Shown here one piece after another: positions 1 to 12,365 of a DNA stretch of 64,000 nucleotides. The stretch is from Branchiostoma floridae. Its lineage: Eukaryota > Chordata > Leptocardii > Amphioxiformes > Branchiostomatidae. The notes below the pieces were generated by a model. It did no database searches and was not told the DNA's origin. It worked only from the letters and a program-made list of their open reading frames with translations. The first letter of the stretch is position 1. Each line of letters starts with the position of its first letter. The translations under genes and the position numbers were made by a program. The DNA lies in the NCBI RefSeq assembly GCF_000003815.2, contig NC_049993.1, positions 7,811,762 through 7,875,761 of the forward strand, in the 5' to 3' direction.

Positions 1-235
1 TGTTTTTGTTATTGTTAAATACATGTATTCTGTAATTGTTCCCCAGGCTTACCTGAAAAACAGGTTAATGACCTGAGTTATGGTTAAACAATGAAGGGAT
101 TTGCACACCCCTCCTTCACCTTAAAAAGTCATGTGCAGGCCAGGCGAACAGGTTGGCAAATGATTCTCGAGACAGAAGCACACCAACAATGATTTTTGTG
201 GATATGACATTTTGTGTTTCCCCTGGGTTCTGTAG

Positions 236-1969
236 GTACAGCTAGAGAACATCCTAGAGCGTGAGGGGGGCTGGGACGCCGTGCAGGACTGGATGGATGT
301 GCTGAGTGGAGGGGAGAAGCAGCGCATGGCTGTAAGTTATGTCTGATTGCTGCCCTCCATCCACCTCTGTCAAGGGGGTTGGCTTTTTGCAAGTCCAGTT
401 TTCTAAGATCTTCATTGACACTGTCTACCCATCTCCTCTTGGGGTGCACACGTGGGTTCTGGCCCACTACAGACAAGTTCATGACCTTTCTTGGCCAGTT
501 GTCGTGAGTCATTCTTTGCACATGGCCATACCAGCGGAGTCTGTCGTAGCACAAGATATCATGGAGTAAACCTAACCTACGCGTAAGCTGTTCAGATGGC
601 ACTCTTTCTGCCAGTCTTCTGGAGCATAACCACCTGAATACCAGATGATACTAATAATAAATGTTTTTTCAGATGGCGCGTCTGTTCTACCACAAGCCCC
701 AGTTTGCTATTCTGGACGAGTGCACGTCGGCTGTGAGTGTGGATGTGGAGGGGTACATCTATAACCACTGTCGGGAGGTGGGCATCACTCTGTTCACCGT
801 GTCCCACAGGAAGTCACTCTGGACCCACCACGAGGTAATCATGACATTCCTGTCAGCTTTTCAGACTTACACTGTTTGTTTGTTTGTTTTATTTGGATCT
901 CCATTAGTGATACTAAATATAGTATCACTATTCTTCCTGGAGTCCTACAATACATGAGCGATAAATACAATACTTAAGCAACAAATCTTATACAATAAGT
1001 AAACAGAAAACCAACAAAATCAACTGAGGTAACTCAAAGTGAAGGATGGAGATCAGAGGTCAAATAAAAATGCCATAACTTAGGTTTTGTATGCAGAAGG
1101 TGAATAAAACATGATTAACAAAACATAATTGATTCTAACAAACTGAATATGCATTATGAATATAAGTACGAAGTAAAGTAGTCGTGATGATAATAAATAA
1201 TATAATGTAAACAGCTATACATAACTGAAAATGACATTATCAACAAAATAAACCAAAGTAATGTATTACCAAAACAACAGCAACCGCTGAATGAAATAAA
1301 GGTAATATAAAAGAATTGGGTTGCCTTTGTCTTCGAACATATACAATGTACATGTATATACAACTGTACAACAATAATTATTCTATCATATTACCACCAC
1401 ATACTCAGTGGTGTCTTACTCAGTGGTGACTATACTGTCTTTCTCTACTAAGTTAAAGGGAAGGAATACAATTGTAGATAATCAATTTCTTATGTCAGCT
1501 GCAATCATGTCCAACTCTTTACCAATATAGGTCCAGTACAGTCATAATACACAAACCATTCTTGCTTGATAATGTTATGCCTAAATTATATTCCATGTCA
1601 TAACTACATGGAAAACATTAAAAGTTAGTGTCTAGTGTTTCCACCTTGTTACTCAGTCATTAGTGTTTCTAGATTAGAATTGTTGCTTTTGCCATATCTT
1701 GTGTAATTATTGTTACAAGCTTATCCATTCATTCAAAAATCTTCTGGGCTTTTTTGTGGATCAAGCTTATGAAGCACAGCTTAATATTTAATTATGATGA
1801 TAACATTTCAACAGTCTCAATGATAATTTTAAAATGAAAATTTGTATTAAACTTTCAACCATTGAAAACATTTTTCTTTGCCTCTTTCCAGTACTACCTC
1901 CACATGGATGGCAGGGGGTCATTTGAGTTCAAGCCTATCTCAGAGGACACTGTGGAGTTTGGGTCTTAA
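236..1969 (+). CDS. ABCD3: ABCD3 (PMP70) peroxisomal ABC half-transporter, 3' end
   Basis: Three C-terminal coding exons: 236-331, 673-834 and 1892-1969 (stop TAA 1967-1969). Upstream exons lie outside the window. Exon 1 carries the ABC signature [10 protein letters not shown]. Exon 2 carries the Walker B strand [11 protein letters not shown] and the switch-histidine region [10 protein letters not shown]. The last exon ends in DTVEFGS, the tail I recall for vertebrate PMP70. Family knowledge: ABCD3 is a half-transporter that dimerises in the peroxisomal membrane and imports CoA esters of branched-chain and other fatty acids and bile-acid intermediates. The visible part is the distal half of the cytosolic nucleotide-binding domain. 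All junctions are GT-AG and phase 0. ABCD1/2 are less likely because the tail differs. Confidence 0.95.
338..602 (-). mobile_element. Decayed LINE reverse-transcriptase 3' end in ABCD3 intron
   Basis: On the minus strand this stretch reads as the end of a non-LTR retrotransposon ORF, with motifs such as [11 protein letters not shown] and [13 protein letters not shown], a block typical of the C-terminus of RTE/CR1-like LINE polyproteins. No RT core is present, so it is a 5'-truncated copy. It lies a few bases downstream of the donor GTAAGT at 332. The clade cannot be decided from about 90 residues. Confidence 0.75.
870..1110 (+). repeat. Dispersed repeat family B, copy 1 (ABCD3 intron)
   Basis: Begins with GTTTGTTTGTTTTATTTGGA, followed by CCATTAGTGATAC and CTTCCTGGAGTCC, then a segment with AACAAAATCAACTGAGGTAA and GAGATCAGAGGTCAA. 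The same blocks in the same order recur near 10405-10570 and 51263-51425. No coding capacity is seen. It could be the antisense tail of a LINE. This is an inference from order and similarity only. Confidence 0.7.
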
Positions 1970-2392
1970 GTTTTCACACTGCAAAGACAAGAGAAAATGT
2001 ATCAAACAGAACAAGGACTTTCATGTTGGTTTTCAACATCTTTGTTTAATTGTGTTCATTCAGTAGTGGTACAGAATATTACAAGTATGCAATTTTGTAT
2101 ATGTAATTATTTTTCAGAATAAGCTTTCAGTACCAAGTAGTAAGGGAACTTAATATACTTACTGCTGTGAAGACTCTTTAGTTTTGTACAGTATATGACC
2201 TATCATTCTCAGGTGTTGGTTTTGTACTGTATGCTGTGTAAAATGCTTGCATTGTACCAGTAATTCTCACCATTTTTTGTAGTCTAACCAGGCTGTCTCC
2301 AGCTTTAATTTTTTCCTCGTTGCTCTCATTGTTGGAAAGCACATGTTTTTCATTTTCCTTGTGAAATCAGTTTTATATGTCATACTTTAGCT

Positions 2393-2735
2393 CAGGGCTC
2401 TAGCTAGCGTCCGTTTTCCCGTCAATTGACGGAAATTTGCTGCATGTGACAAAAAATGTTTTAAACCAATCCGTCAACATTGACAGACAAAAATTTTTGG
2501 TGGAAGCTACAGGCGGCTTGGGAACATTGTCCACAGCCGTAAAAAGCCACACACTGTTTGTCTTGCTATTGTTATGATTGTTGACAATGTGTGTCGGCGC
2601 CCTTTCGCATACGATAATCTCATTAAAAGCCCGTTTTTCAAGGTCTCAGTTCCGTCTTTCTAACTTAATTTTTGCGGTTTTCGCGACAATGGGAATTGGC
2701 TGACGGAAAAGAAATTTGAGCTGGCTAAAGCCCTG
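2393..2735. mobile_element. hAT-type non-autonomous transposon (MITE) with 8-bp target duplication
   Basis: A 343-bp element starting CAGGGCTCTAGCTAGC and ending GCTGGCTAAAGCCCTG (imperfect terminal inverted repeats). It is flanked on both sides by the identical 8-mer CTTTAGCT (2385-2392 and 2736-2743). An 8-bp duplication with CAGGG termini is the hallmark of the hAT superfamily. No transposase frame is present, so it would depend on an autonomous relative. Internal GTCAATTGAC and other inverted segments add secondary structure. Confidence 0.88.
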
Positions 2736-3208
2736 CTTTAGCTTTTGGGGCAGATGGACTGAAATTTTCAATGGCCTGGAAAGATTAGAAGAACTGACTG
2801 AAAAAGGCCATTGCTTATTAGAACTTGGGCTGGCAAAACACCCCAAGGCCTGCCTGTTGAGAAATGATGGCCAGGCTACATTTTCTGCAACTACCTAAAT
2901 ATTCAGAGTAACAATTGAAAGAAAAGTAATCAGCAAGTAACCCCAGACAGTTGATTACTCAAATAAAAATGAGATCTCATAAATCTGTAATTATATCTTT
3001 CAAGTGTGTGATATGTTTAATAATGCATTGGTTTTATTTCAAAAATAATGTGAATAATCAGATTAAGTCTATTTCATAACCTAATCGGGTTTGCAGCATA
3101 TTGTTGATTTCTAATTTAGATACATGTATACATATATATTTGTATATATGGTCCATTTACACGAATATTTAAAGTATGAAAGGTATGTTGTAAAATTGTC
3201 TTTGAAAC

Positions 3209-3214
3209 AATAAA
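3209..3214 (+). promoter_or_regulatory. Candidate polyadenylation signal, ABCD3
   Basis: AATAAA about 1.24 kb downstream of the ABCD3 stop codon. Other AT-rich hexamers lie closer, so the site actually used is unknown. Confidence 0.35.
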
Positions 3215-6016
3215 AAATTACCTGAATTATTGGTTTCCTCTGACTTGTTTTCTTGCTGTACCTCTTAAATGATGTGGCAGTTTGCTTTACTATTGAAATA
3301 TTTCTTATTTTATATCTCTAAGCTTGCAGGTGAATGAGAGGATGTTTCTTCTTTTCAATAATTCAAACCAGGGCCAGTTACAGCCCTGGACAGCACAGTT
3401 TGAGTTACAGAGGCTAGTGGTGCTGAAGTTCATGTGATATCAACCCATTACTTTCAAAGTACACAACAAGTAGATAACGATGGACAAACAAGTCAAAACA
3501 CAACGTCATGCCTTATGTAATGTGCAGTTGATAAGTGTCTGTATCACTAAGGTTGATGTTATTGGCAAACTTGTGCTATTGTTCGTGTCTGTGAATAGAA
3601 ATTATACTTCTCAGAGACCAAAATGCTGTGTTGAACTATCTTGTTTCAATTCCATTATGTTGCATTTTATCAATGTTAGCTTATTATGCTAACTTTGTAA
3701 TTGTAATATGTCGACATCGTTCTAAACTTTAATTGTAATGATCACAGTATAAGAATTTGGTCCAAGCATTCCGTTTCAGTGTTTGCATAACCGAATAGTA
3801 TCGTGAAAGGAAGGCATATTAGACATTAACTTGCTATGGGGAGCATCCTAATGATTAAAGGAAGACATATTTTCTTAATGTTTAATAATGAGTAATGAAG
3901 CGTTATTTAAGGAGGTTTGGCTGGCGCCCCACAGTCAACACATCTGCCAAAACAGTGGTCAGTAAATATTTGAAGTGTCGGACAGTGTCCACGGCAGCAG
4001 ATCAGACTACATTAAGAGATGTCGGTGGCACGCCTTGCCCAATAAACCCACCGTTCTTATCTTAATGTGTAATGGCATGTTAAACGAACTGGTGATTGTG
4101 GCAAGTACTTTTGAGCAAACAAAACAAAACAATTACAAAGTAACACCAAACTGTTATACTCAAAATCAGTTCACTCCTCTCAGTGGAATGAAAAATAGCG
4201 TAGAATTCTTTTTAGAATAGCGCTCCCATTGCATTTATTACATTCTTACTTCTGCGCAATTTGTTGTTCTTGTTTGGACAATGTCAAAGAAAGGATGTTC
4301 TGAGTTCCATTGATGAACGTTGACAATGTCTACAATGAAGACATCGTCTTACAATTTGTTTTGCTGTTGAAGTGACAGGGCTTAGGCCTATAGGGGGCAC
4401 AACGTTTACAGTGTTTGTATTTTACTTTATATAACTACTGACCTATTTTTCAAGAGAGGTAAGGTAATATGGGCCTTTCTTATCGTGTTTGTCGTGGGCA
4501 TGACAAAGTCTCCTCACCAGCTCTTCAGGCACGTCAGTCATAGTCTCCAAGCAGACGTGTCAGCTAGATAGAAAAAAAGAGAACAAATAGGGACAATAAG
4601 TTGCCATGGGTTTTCAGCCAGTCTTTTGCAGTGTATCCAGTTATCTAACGGCCGGTCAGTTTACTCCTCGGCTAATTAACTCCTTTTATGCTTTTATTCC
4701 TAACTTGGCCAAATTACTATTCGGCCAGGCCGAAGTCTGGTAGAGACTACGTCAGTCATTTAGACTTCAGTCAAGAGACCAGAGGTCCCGAGGTTATAGG
4801 CGGACGGCGAACGTTGACTGAAAAGGTAAAGAAAAATTCAATTTCTTCTCAAATCTGTTTTTAATCGTCAGGTAATAACTGATAGATTAAATGTTAAAAG
4901 CAAGAAGGGTTTAATGGGGGTACTTGGCAAAGCCAAAGGTAAATTCAGGGCGGCGGCAACGCTTACGTTACCTTGACGCACATTCCTATTCGTAAATCTA
5001 GGCAGCAAACAGTACAAAAGCGGAGAATCCATTGTGACTTTTGAGTAAAAGGTCGTTCGACTGCGCGACACGAAGAATCTGTATGTACATTAATGTCCAA
5101 GCACAAGTTGGTGGGGAAAACTCATGGTCCCCTTTCTCAAGTTATCCGTTTTTGTCTACCACCCGTTTTCTCTCCTCCAACAGCAGCCCCTGTTTGGAGA
5201 GAATATATGATTAACTTTTAATCACTCTTCACAAATATAGCAAACAAACAAATCAAGAAGAGGTTAGATAGAGGTGTACGAATAAGGAAGGGCTATTGTC
5301 TTGATCTAACATTTCTAACATGTTATTGTCTTGATAATGTCAACCTAACAGAAAAATTTGGGCCTTGATTTTGGTCGATCGTAGTTCCGCCGTGACTTTA
5401 TCAACTGCATTGCATCACCGAGACGCTTATCTCTTCAGACAGCTGAAGAGGACTGGGCCAGTCGATCGAAAATGCCGGCGAATCCAAGTTTTGAGGAAGA
5501 CGGTTCGTCCCCTGGTAAAATGATTTCCCGTTATTCTTTTTATTCTACTCATACAGAAAGTAAGCATCCTGGCTGGATTAAATATCATTTTTATAGATAA
5601 TAGATAACAATGATAGTAGTTTTCTCCACAGGAGAAAGTAACAAAATGTACAATGGAATAAACTAAGTGGGTGGTTGCGTTTTGCGTCCCCATGTCACTA
5701 CCCAAGTATATATCCAAGCTGACAAGAGTTTTTCGTCCTCCCCCTTGAGTCAAGGAGTGTCTGACATAGCAGCAATCCATGCCATGTATGGTCGTATCAA
5801 AACATAAATGATAAACAGCAGTTTATTTCAATCTCATTGGCTCTGATTGTATTTCATGGTCACGGATGATGCAACAAGGCTGATTTTAGTCCTTGCGTCG
5901 ACATACAATAGTGGGTGACCGAGGAGTAACGTTGTATACATTATTAGTGTCATTGTTCTTACCCATATCTGATTATCAAAATACAAGAAAGCATCTAGTA
6001 CCTAGCTTACTTTCCT

Positions 6017-9000
6017 ATGACAGGAGCGAAGATTTCAGGAGACGCGACAGAAAAGAAGATGTCGGGAGACGCGACTAAAACATCCGAGAAGAAGTTTGAT
6101 GACCCGCCTCAATCGGAGCCGGTCAAGCCTTACTGTCCTGTGACAGTGGAGCCGATCGCTTTTCTTGTGGTAAGTGTTTTGTTCAATAAAAGGCCATTCC
6201 ACTTCTAGGCAATGGACTAGGTTGGTGGATGATGGAAATTATTCAACTAGGAGATAGCGGCGAACACTGTTTTTTGAAGGATTGAAGGCTGGAAGCTTGC
6301 ATGCAGGAGGAAAACATTTGTCATCATCGAGAGGGTAACCAGACTTTTAGACTCAGGTAATTGAACATTACAACAATGAGAGCTAGAGAAAGACCTATTA
6401 TAAAACGGCTCTCAATAGAGGGACAAGTAGTGTGAGATCTGCCGAACAATGGCCATGGAAGTACCAATAGAAAGGGGACAGAGAGACAAGTTTCGCCTGT
6501 GAGAGAGGGGTCCAGCTTTGATAATCTTTGATGCCATCTGAAAGCCAATGGTCGTGCAAGTTCTCCTTTGGATGCTGCCTCACAGTTGTATACGGTCCTT
6601 TGGGATGAGACAATTGGCTACATTCGGATGATATTTGTCTAAGAGTAATTTAGTTGACATATAAAATACTAATGATAGTTGAATAACAACTGTTTGCGTT
6701 GTTTTGGTTTGACGACAGGTCGTGGCGGTTTTGATGTGCCTGACACTGCAACAACAGTACATCTACTACCGCATCTCCGGCAACGGCACGGTCAACCAGC
6801 AGGGGTCCAGCTGCTACGGCAACAGCTCCAACTCATCGGAGTATCAGGTAGGAAACGATTACTTTCATGAAGAAGTATGATTGTGATTTTACTCTATCGA
6901 AAATAGTAAGTCCATCCAGGCGTGAGTGAATCAAATCGATCTTACCCAGCTTGTACTTTGGGGCAAAAATGTTATCTTACTCCTAAAGAAGCTTTTCTGA
7001 TTGTACGCAACAAACATAAGTGGCAAAGAAATCTTTGGTAACACCTCTCCTGACGGAGTTGTTTTATCTGGTGTCATTTTTGTCAGTGAAAGACTGGTTG
7101 CCAAAAGTAGCTTACATGATGTTCCAGTGCAGTACGTGTAGCAACAGAGTACAAACTTTTTCTTTCACATTTCCTGTGTCACCCAGGACAAACAAGGCGC
7201 TCAGGCAGAAGCCATCCAATGGGCCACAGCCATACAGCTGGCTGGTGGCATCCCTGCCCTTATAGTAACGGTTCTCATTGGTTCTTTGTCCGACAAGCTC
7301 GGCAGGAAGCTCAATCTTATCATCCCCGTCGCGGGCACCCTGGCCAGGTGAGTATGTCTATCTTGGAGTTTATAACTTTCGTTCAACACAAGCAAATTGC
7401 TTATCATGCATATAGGTGAGCATGTCGTTTAGGGCCTGGTCTCATTTGTCCTACGGCTATCGTACGATTGCAAATTGATAATCGTCCACGTGTGCTACAA
7501 ACTTCAGCTGTCTTGTTACCGAAAAAGGGGGCCTTAGCTCATTGTCCGTGGTTGGTTCTGCCACAACTTAGCGGAAATCCGAAGACGAATGTGACCAGTC
7601 CGTCACTCTTCAGTTTAAGCTTATAAATCAATTTCACCAAGGCTACAACTTAAATGTTTTCTAAATGACAGAATACATCATGATGAAATAAACATAGAAT
7701 CAGCTTTATCTTAAAGACAGATATAGATAGAAAAGACTCTTAAGAATCATATTTCATTTTTATTTTATTTTCCAGGTTAATCCTTGCCGCCTGTGTCGTC
7801 CAGTTTAACCTTCCACTAGCGGTACTCATACCGGGTAAGGCTACGGACACATTTACATAATATTCATCATGTTACGCTTTACTAGGCTTTATCATTTTAT
7901 ATGAATATGGCATGATTATTGTAAGCTATCTCTAACACAGGTCTCTACCGAAGAACCATTATTTTGTTGTGATCGTTTATCCAGCGTCCTTCATCAATGG
8001 TCTGACGGGTAACAACGCTGCGTTGATCGGAGGTTCGTTTGCGTACATCGCTGACATCACGGTGGAGGGGACGTCTCGCTACTTCCGACACGCCATCATG
8101 ACCGCCGTTTTGGGTAATGTTGTGGTTTTACAAGTTTTATTTCTTTCCTCTCCTTAGTAGTAAATGGCAAACTTTGTTAAGTGTTGTAGAAACTATGCTA
8201 GTAGTATTAATGACGCTGTACATGTAAATGTCACAATGTATGAAATTGTTGATACTTTTTAATAAATCTTTTAAAAAAGAAGTTAGCGATGGCTGACCTT
8301 GACAAAACTTGCCAAAAAACACACGAATACATGGGATTTATGTTAATAACCTTGTTTAAAGTGTGAAGATCAAAGAGGTTGTAGGGAGATAATACATTGT
8401 ACTACATGAAACATGCAAAATCGCTGCAGGTTCTGTGGCAAACTATAACTCATGGCCATGTTCTAGCAATTGATTGGTCGTTTGTTCCATCGATCGATTG
8501 ATCAGTTGACTGGTTCATTGATAAACTATATATTTCCTTGATTGACTGATGGTACAATTTATCAATTGATGGTAACCATTCTCACAAACCGTAGGGTTGA
8601 AAATTTAAAAAACAAATTACTTCCCAAATCATAATTTTGACGCAAGGAGAGAAAAAATCACAACCCTAACTGTATGATTTCCCTTTTCCTTCTTCAAGGA
8701 ATGGCTGTGATCGTCTCGGCCCTGGGCGGGAGTTTTTGGTTCCAAGCACTCGGCTTCCCTGCTGGGATTTCCCAACCATTTTGGTTCAGTGTGGGTTTGT
8801 GCGCCTTCTGCCTCCTGTACACCATCTTCGCTATCAAGGAGACGTGGCCGCGACAGCCTGGCAGTCAGCTGTGCGCGCTGTCCAACATCACCGGCTTCAT
8901 CCAGCTCTTCAGGGGCAAAAGGAAGACACCCAGGTGGCCGCTGGGTGTCCTTCTCTTCTCGTATTTTCTCCTCTTCGGCGTGAACAACTCTGTGTTGGGA

Positions 9001-10911
9001 GTGTTCCTCACCTATTCCATCGGCCCGCCGTTTTTGCTGGGCTCCGGACTATGTGGGGTACTTTCCAGTNNNNNNNNNNNNNNNNNNNNNNNNNNNNNNN
9101 NNNNNNNNNNNNNNNNNNNNNNNNNNNNNNNNNNNNNNNNNNNNNNNNNNNNNNNNNNNNNNNNNNNNNAGAATCACGATATTGACATATTATGGTTTAG
9201 TAACTAATACAGACTGCATTTGATACGAAGCCCCCTTGTAAACAGTGGTCACCCCAGAAACACGGGGATCATATCAATAGACATATACGGCCCTCTAGAG
9301 ATGCACTGTCCAGAAAAAATGTTATCTTAAAAATTTCTGATCAAATTCTCACTTTGCAATAAATCAATATGCACTGTATACAATATAGTTTGTGCTTTTA
9401 GCGTTGTATGTGTGTCGATATGAGCGTCTATTTCCCCATTTGTACAGCGGCAGCTGTTGGTGTTGTGCAGTCGTCCAGCACAACGGTTCTGCGGACCATC
9501 ATGTCTAAGATGGTTGGACAAGGAGAACAAGGTATGTACGATCTTACGTGTGAGATAATCTATAAAACGATGTTGAAGGCAAAATCATTAAAGGAGTACG
9601 AGTCAGAATATGGTACCAATCTCTCTGTCGAACCTCTAGAATTTTCTTTTACTTTTAGTAGACGTCGACAATACAAACACCAGAACGATATTCCATCTTT
9701 AAAGCAAAACACCAAGTAGAGTGAAATCTTTCATTATATCACACAAAATACCCCAAAAAGGCGATTTGCGAGTTGTTGGTTTGGGCCTTCGTACTTACGA
9801 GCAGTTCCCAACACACAATGTTACGTTTACATATTTGATCCTCCACGTACAGGTAGCTTGTTCGGCCTGACGTCCTTTGCGAACAGCCTGTCCGGTGTGG
9901 CGTTCGCCCCCCTGTGGAACTTGGTGTACGCCAGCACCATCCCCATCATGCCGGGTATGATCTTCCTCATCTTTGCCGGGGTGAACCTGTTGTGTGCCAT
10001 CCTGGCCGGGTGAGTCGCTTTTACAACGTTGTTTGTTTGTTTGTTTGTTTGTTTGTTTGTTTGTTTGTTTGTTATCTCCATGAAAATGATATTGTTTTTG
10101 GTGTGTCTATGTGTCTGTGTGAGTGTTTGTGTGTCTGGATTTTTGCAGTCAGCATAATTCAAAACCTCCCGATGGATTACGATGATATTTGGCATGTGGG
10201 TAAGTGTTGGAAAGACAAAGGTCAAGGTCGATTTTGCGCCCCTTGTATGTGCCCTTGGTACTGCAGCAGAACTTCCATTTTTGTATCATTTGACCTGGAC
10301 ATGCTGTGGTCTTGATTTTTTGGTGGCAGCTTGTGATGTAAGGAAGAAGTGATGTATGTTTTGGTCCCTAGCAGTTTGCTCTGGAACGGCGGGGACCAAC
10401 ACCATTCTTCTTGGAGTCCGTAACAATACATGTGCAATAAAATGAAATGATGTAAGAAACAAAGCCTGTACTATTTATAAACAGAAAATTTAACTTAATC
10501 AACTGAGGTAAAAGTAAACAGGAGAGATCAGAGGTCAACTTATAATCTACGTTTTGTATGCAGAAATTGAATAGAAATAATGAAACTGAGACACTGTTCC
10601 AACGTTACATTTACTGCTAGGACATGGAATCATTACAAATTTTATACGTGTTCTATACAAAATGTACTTCTGTAAATGATTCAGGTCGAAGTTTGTGAAA
10701 AGCTTGTGATGCAAACTCTTAACTGAATGTTTTGGAAAAGGTTGCGTTCAAACTCTTACTCTTATTAACAACTTTTTAAATGTTCCTTATTGCCCGCAGG
10801 ATTGTGAAGTTCAACGTGCCAGAAATGGTGGAAGGAACCCCCGTCGACAAGCACCTCAGCACCTTAGCACCTGTGGACAAGGATAAGAAAGAAAACATGA
10901 CCAAGTTGTAA
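6017..10911 (+). CDS. SLC46-family MFS transporter (folate/solute carrier-like), one exon cut by a gap
   Basis: Visible exons: 6017-6169, 6719-6847, 7187-7347, 7776-7834, 7985-8113, 8699 to the gap at 9070, 9448-9531, 9853-10009 and 10800-10911 (stop 10909-10911). Phases close at every junction outside the gap. Start ATG 6017 opens a short cytosolic leader followed by PVTVEPIAFLV, the first-helix entry typical of SLC46 proteins. The first lumenal loop carries sequons (NGT, NSS). Residues 126-135 (GSLSDKLGRK) form the MFS motif A between helices 2 and 3. The last helices are in GSLFGLTSFANSLSG and FLIFAGVNLLCAILAG. Family knowledge: SLC46A1 is the proton-coupled folate transporter, and A2/A3 transport muropeptides and other solutes in lysosomal or plasma membranes. 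By comparison with SLC46A3, roughly 50 residues are missing at the gap. The orthology group (A1, A2 or A3) is not resolved, so no symbol is given. Confidence 0.88.
9070..9169. other. Assembly gap (100 N) inside the SLC46-like gene
   Basis: Exactly 100 N, a conventional gap of unknown true length. It interrupts the long exon that starts at 8699. The exon resuming at 9448 needs an incoming phase of 1, and about 50 residues expected for helices 8-10 are absent, so coding sequence is missing here. Confidence 0.95.
10029..10072 (+). repeat. (GTTT)n microsatellite
   Basis: About eleven tandem GTTT units immediately downstream of the donor at 10010. Confidence 0.95.
10075..10400 (+). repeat. Dispersed repeat family A, copy 1
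   Basis: Order of blocks: TGTGTCTGTGT-rich start, CAGCATAATTCAAAAC, GATGGATTACGATGATATTTGG, AAGGTCAAGGTCGATTTTG, GGTACTGCAGCAGAAC, GGACATGCTGTGGTC. The same order is seen at 28386-28740 (+), 17880-18125 (-), and partly at 32800-32990 and 52136-52257. No coding capacity. Identity as a SINE or MITE family is unresolved. Confidence 0.75.
10405..10570 (+). repeat. Dispersed repeat family B, copy 2
   Basis: Contains CTTCTTGGAGTCCG, then ATCAACTGAGGTAA, GAGATCAGAGGTCAA and GTTTTGTATGCAGAA, in the same order as 870-1110. It abuts the family A copy, so one was inserted next to or into the other. Confidence 0.65.
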
Positions 10912-11139
10912 ATCTCCAGTCCTGTTACTGCCAGCGATAATCACTGCACCGTAGTAAAGGTTACAGTATGGATGTACGGGGTAGCCATGTACAGGTTACA
11001 CATATTCATGTTTCAGGGAACATATTGTTTTATCTTTCATCAGTGTGCTTTTCGTCTTCTTCTTCTGTCGTGAATCTATCAGAGCTTAGAACTGCTGGTG
11101 ACATCAGCATATTATCAGCTGTTACAGAAAGTATGAATG

Positions 11140-11145
11140 AATAAA
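11140..11145 (+). promoter_or_regulatory. Candidate polyadenylation signal, SLC46-like gene
   Basis: AATAAA 229 bp after the stop codon. A second AATAAA follows near 11227. Confidence 0.5.
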
Positions 11146-11429
11146 CCACCGAGTAAGCGAAGCGAGGCCAAACATCTATACACTTCATTACCCTATCTAG
11201 ATATGGATTTTTTTTTATATTGGAGCAAATAAAGCGACAATCCTATATTATTTTTGAAAACTCACAGCATTATATTAAAGGCTTTTCCAAACTCTGTGTG
11301 AATTAAACTGTTGAATATATTCTATCATACAAAATGCACTGATGTACTAGTATTCACCAGTCAATGTGCATTAGGTAATAAAGTGCCGTGTGCGGACACG
11401 GAGTCAGTTAACGAAAAAGAAAAGAATAT

Positions 11430-11660
11430 GCCACATTAGTCTATGCTTCATGCATGCCAGTCTATGCGTCTGCTATATCAGTCTATGGTATATTAGTCTA
11501 ACCTACATCAGTCTACACATGTACTACATCAGGCTATGCTATATCAGTCTATGCTATATCAACCAATGTTGCATTACTCCAAGGACGTTATACTAGTATA
11601 AGATAACATCCTTGATCAATCTAACCTACATCAGTCTATGCTGCACTGGCAGGACTTCTT
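11430..11660 (+). repeat. Degenerate minisatellite, unit about 15-20 bp
   Basis: Many variants of the core CTAYATCAGTCTATG follow one another (for example TATATCAGTCTATGG, CTACATCAGTCTACAC, CTATATCAGTCTATGC). Spacing is irregular, so the array is old. Confidence 0.8.
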
Positions 11661-12336
11661 CATAGCGCCATTGAACTGCCGCATATATCATTCTTAAACC
11701 TCTTATAATTCCAACGGACACCGTAATATCGTCACATGAGAAGAAAATATGTGATTGCAACAAATGTACCAATGTAGCATTAGTACACTTCAGATACTTA
11801 GGTGTTTAATACAATGACCTTAGGCCTCTATAACAATGTTCTTGATGTGGCGGTATTATGGCACCCATGGAATTATGAGAGATGATGTCCGCTTTCTTTG
11901 ACGCATCACAGAACAACAACAGCAGATAAGATTAAGGGGTCCGAACGCTTCTTTGTCGTTGTTCTTAGTGCGTAACTTCGGACCCACAAATCCACGACAG
12001 GTAAATTATTAGTCTGTGTAACACAAACTCTGCTGTCCAGGGCTATAACTGGCCCCTCCCCGCAGAGGAGGCCGGCAGATGCTGGGCGGGCTGTTATAAG
12101 CGAGATTCAATCAGGCTAGTTAATTATAAGACCAGTAGCATACGGCGCTGATCATGGTACACAGACGGTGACGTGAACAGTAAACAGTGATGACGTATAA
12201 ACTGTAAACAGGCTACACAAACACCGGCAGGTGCACACAGGTTAGAGGTTAGAGGCTGATTCTTTATTTGTTCTGTCGTTAATGTTTTACAAGTTAGCCT
12301 GGGAGCCCTTAGCCTAAGGTTTTACCGTTATAAACA

Positions 12337-12363
12337 ATGACTCGACTGGATTGGAAGCTGTAG
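12337..12363 (+). promoter_or_regulatory. Upstream ORF of the B4GALNT-like gene
   Basis: An ATG at 12337 opens an eight-codon frame (MTRLDWKL) that stops at TAG 12361-12363, two bases before the main ATG at 12366. If the 5' UTR includes it, ribosomes would terminate almost on top of the real start, which could dampen or gate translation. Inferred from sequence only. Confidence 0.4.
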
Positions 12364-12365
12364 AT

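Larger units (their letters stand above)
1970..6016. other. Spacer between ABCD3 and the SLC46-like gene
   Basis: AT-rich, no convincing gene. It includes the ABCD3 3' UTR, with a candidate polyadenylation signal AATAAA at 3209-3214, and one well-delimited hAT-type element at 2393-2735. Open frames here (for example 5427-5780 on the minus strand) show no recognisable motif and are probably chance. The segment just before 6017 presumably holds the promoter and 5' UTR of the SLC46-like gene, but no clear core-promoter motif was seen. Confidence 0.6.
10912..12365. other. Spacer between the SLC46-like and B4GALNT-like genes
   Basis: Contains the SLC46-like 3' UTR with AATAAA at 11140-11145, a short-unit minisatellite at about 11430-11660, and the likely B4GALNT promoter region. 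That region has a GC-box-like GGGCGGG and a TTATAAG near 12083-12098, about 270 bp before the start codon. No other gene is seen. Confidence 0.55.

Noticed and set aside
5427-5780. 117-codon minus-strand open frame upstream of the SLC46-like gene
   Set aside because: No domain, no splice-consistent neighbours, ordinary base composition; length is within chance for AT-moderate DNA.
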